Below are positions 62,867 to 64,000 of a stretch of DNA of 64,000 nucleotides, one piece after another (position 1 is the stretch's first letter; each line of letters begins with the position of its first letter). Origin of the DNA: Bordetella parapertussis (lineage in GTDB: Bacteria > Bacteroidota > Bacteroidia > Chitinophagales > Chitinophagaceae). The stretch lies in the NCBI GenBank assembly GCA_943331005.2, contig CALQJX020000005.1, positions 102,924 through 166,923 of the forward strand. Reading direction: 5' to 3'. The position numbers and the translations under genes are program-made. The notes beneath the pieces were generated by a model that did not search any database, was not told where the DNA came from, and saw only the letters and a program-made list of their open reading frames with translations.

Positions 62867-64000
62867 ATGAATCACTTTTCCATTTTACCTGTTCGCGGTA
62901 GTAACGCCATAGGATTTAAAACTATCGGGCTTTTACTCCTGTTGTTTTTTATTTCCTTCAGCCGGATGTTCGCTGCGGTTAGTGTTTCCCCATCATTTGG
63001 GGGTACCAATATCTGCGCTTCCAACGCTATTGGTGGTTCCGCACCGGGATTTATCACTATTGGTTCCCTGGTAATTTCGGAAGGTTCGTTGACAGATTTC
63101 AACGGCACTTCCATTACGCTGGCACCGCCAACAGGATGGCAATTCAATACGGGATCACTACCTACTGTAATTCCCGGCGGATCTGGGCTTGCGGTGTCTG
63201 CAGCCTTTAGCTCGGGAAATCTCGTGTTGACGACAACTTTGTCTGGAGCACACACAACTAGTTTTAATTCTATTGTGATCATAGGTTTACAGGTACAAGC
63301 CACAGGCATCGCATCTGCGGCTGGAAACATTACTAACACGGCTCAGTCTGGAACGTGGACTGGCTTATCTTTAGGCACCAATTTCGGTAGCCTTTCGTTA
63401 GAAGCTCAACCAGGAACCGTAACAATCGCAGGGGCCGGTACATTTTGCGGTAGCTCCACAAATATTACAGCGTCGGGCGGCTCAGGCGGCACCATTTATT
63501 TTCAGGGTACCACGCCATCAGGCACATCTACTGCTTCTTCATCAACTACGCAAACTATTACTACTAGCGGCACTTACTACTTCAGGTCACAAGCCGCTTC
63601 AGGTTGCTGGGGTTATGATGCATCAGCAGTGGTGGTGCTCAATCCAATCCCTTCAGTTGTTACCGTAACGGGTGCTGGTACTTTTTGTGGTAGTACTACG
63701 TTGACGGCTACTGGTGGTACTGGCGGAACTATTTACTATCAAGGCACTACATCGGGTGGTACGTCAACCGCTACACCCGCTACGTCACAGAGCGTTTCTG
63801 TTACGGGTACTTATTATTTTCGTTCTTTGAGTGCTGCAGGTTGTTGGGGGCCTGAAGGCAGTGTATCTGTAACCATCAATCCTTTGCCAGGCACTGTAAC
63901 AGCGAGTGGCGGAGGGGCGTTTTGCGGAAGTACTACTATTACAGCGTCGGGCGGATCAGGCGGCACCATTTACTTTCAGGGAACAACTTCTGGTGGGACA
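62867..64000 (+). CDS. Secreted repeat protein, N-terminal part (cut by window end)
   Basis: The frame is open from ATG 62867 to the last base, 378 codons, so the gene continues beyond the window. A positively charged N-terminus and hydrophobic block (GLLLLLFFISFSRMFA) form a signal peptide ending near residue 36. Residues 37-183 are beta-rich without a recognised family. From residue about 185, Ig-like units of 77-82 aa repeat: GAGTFCGSST, ASGGSGGTIYFQGTT, GTYYFRSQAASGCWG. Two Cys per unit are conserved. No T9SS sorting domain can be seen as the end is missing. Codon use (more TCC, GCG, TTG) differs from the neighbouring giant gene. Confidence 0.85.
   Translation, partial: MNHFSILPVRGSNAIGFKTIGLLLLLFFISFSRMFAAVSVSPSFGGTNICASNAIGGSAPGFITIGSLVISEGSLTDFNGTSITLAPPTGWQFNTGSLPTVIPGGSGLAVSAAFSSGNLVLTTTLSGAHTTSFNSIVIIGLQVQATGIASAAGNITNTAQSGTWTGLSLGTNFGSLSLEAQPGTVTIAGAGTFCGSSTNITASGGSGGTIYFQGTTPSGTSTASSSTTQTITTSGTYYFRSQAASGCWGYDASAVVVLNPIPSVVTVTGAGTFCGSTTLTATGGTGGTIYYQGTTSGGTSTATPATSQSVSVTGTYYFRSLSAAGCWGPEGSVSVTINPLPGTVTASGGGAFCGSTTITASGGSGGTIYFQGTTSGGT
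63419..64000 (+). repeat. Ig-like coding repeats in the truncated gene
   Basis: Units begin at 63419, 63665 and 63896 (spacing 246 and 231 bases); the third is cut. Unit 1 and unit 3 are almost identical over parts such as the stretch around 63469 and 63949, which points to recent exchange between units. Confidence 0.85.

Noticed and set aside
62872..63339. Open frame of 155 codons on the minus strand near the window end
   Set aside because: The plus strand has a signal peptide and repeat protein running through the same bases to the window end.

Overview
The window looks like chromosomal DNA of a Bacteroidota bacterium, most probably of the Chitinophagales/Chitinophagaceae type. This rests on Bacteroidota-style promoters (TTTG about 19 bases before TAnnTTTG, exact upstream of oxyR and of a serine hydrolase), type IX secretion (T9SS) sorting domains of both the Por type (A) and the gliding type (B), SprB and GEVED modules, and families common in this phylum (DUF6438, DUF4190, M13 lipoprotein peptidase, LuxC-type acyl-CoA reductase beside a ferredoxin). 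No rRNA, tRNA, CRISPR array, transposase, integrase or phage gene was seen. Species cannot be fixed from the sequence.

Layout. 1-3 kb: an ALDH7-type aldehyde dehydrogenase and a secreted barrel-like protein. 3-9.7 kb (minus): an inorganic-carbon uptake locus, dabA (DUF2309) then dabB (NuoL-like) then a SulP transporter, with a small secreted protein upstream. 9.9-12.3 kb: an orphan OmpR-type response regulator, Mn-type superoxide dismutase and an AIM24 protein. 12.3-15 kb: a 2.6-kb segment bounded by 44-base direct repeats that carry the terminators; it holds a frameshifted Cys-rich secreted protein gene and an NHL-repeat T9SS protein. 15-26 kb: ilvE, a small unknown gene, oxyR, an L,D-transpeptidase-like protein, an MBL hydrolase, a TolB-like/beta-barrel giant, an O-antigen-ligase-like protein, dprA and a DUF6438 protein. 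26-36.5 kb: divergent ferredoxin and acyl-CoA reductase, a gliding-type LamG/Ig giant, nitronate monooxygenase with an M16 peptidase, fbp, a class-A-like serine hydrolase, a DUF6265-like lipoprotein and a SanA-like protein. 36.6-49.4 kb: M13 peptidase, GNAT-like protein, TMTC-like TPR membrane protein, APC permease, thioredoxin-fold protein, CMAH-like MBL protein, nadB and two DUF4190 paralogues. 49.5-64 kb: very large surface proteins (SprB-repeat 1040 aa; an 8.4-kb gene with 17 contiguous BIG2-like repeats), a decayed paralogue of the GNAT-like gene, and the start of another repeat-rich secreted protein cut by the window end.

How it fits together. The envelope and surface theme dominates: four large T9SS cargo proteins plus a truncated fifth repeat protein, with O-antigen, peptidoglycan and outer-membrane factors. 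A second theme is oxidative stress (sodA, oxyR). The DAB/SulP locus supplies bicarbonate; as no RuBisCO or carboxysome gene is present here, anaplerotic or biosynthetic carboxylation is the likelier use. Many genes end in long, perfect, GC-rich hairpins, often placed between convergent genes.

The most interesting items are the A9-tract frameshift in a signal-peptide gene inside the direct-repeat segment, the complete but decayed GNAT paralogue at 62 kb, the giant adhesin-like protein starting with an ALK-type glycine-rich domain, and the three-gene DAB-SulP operon.
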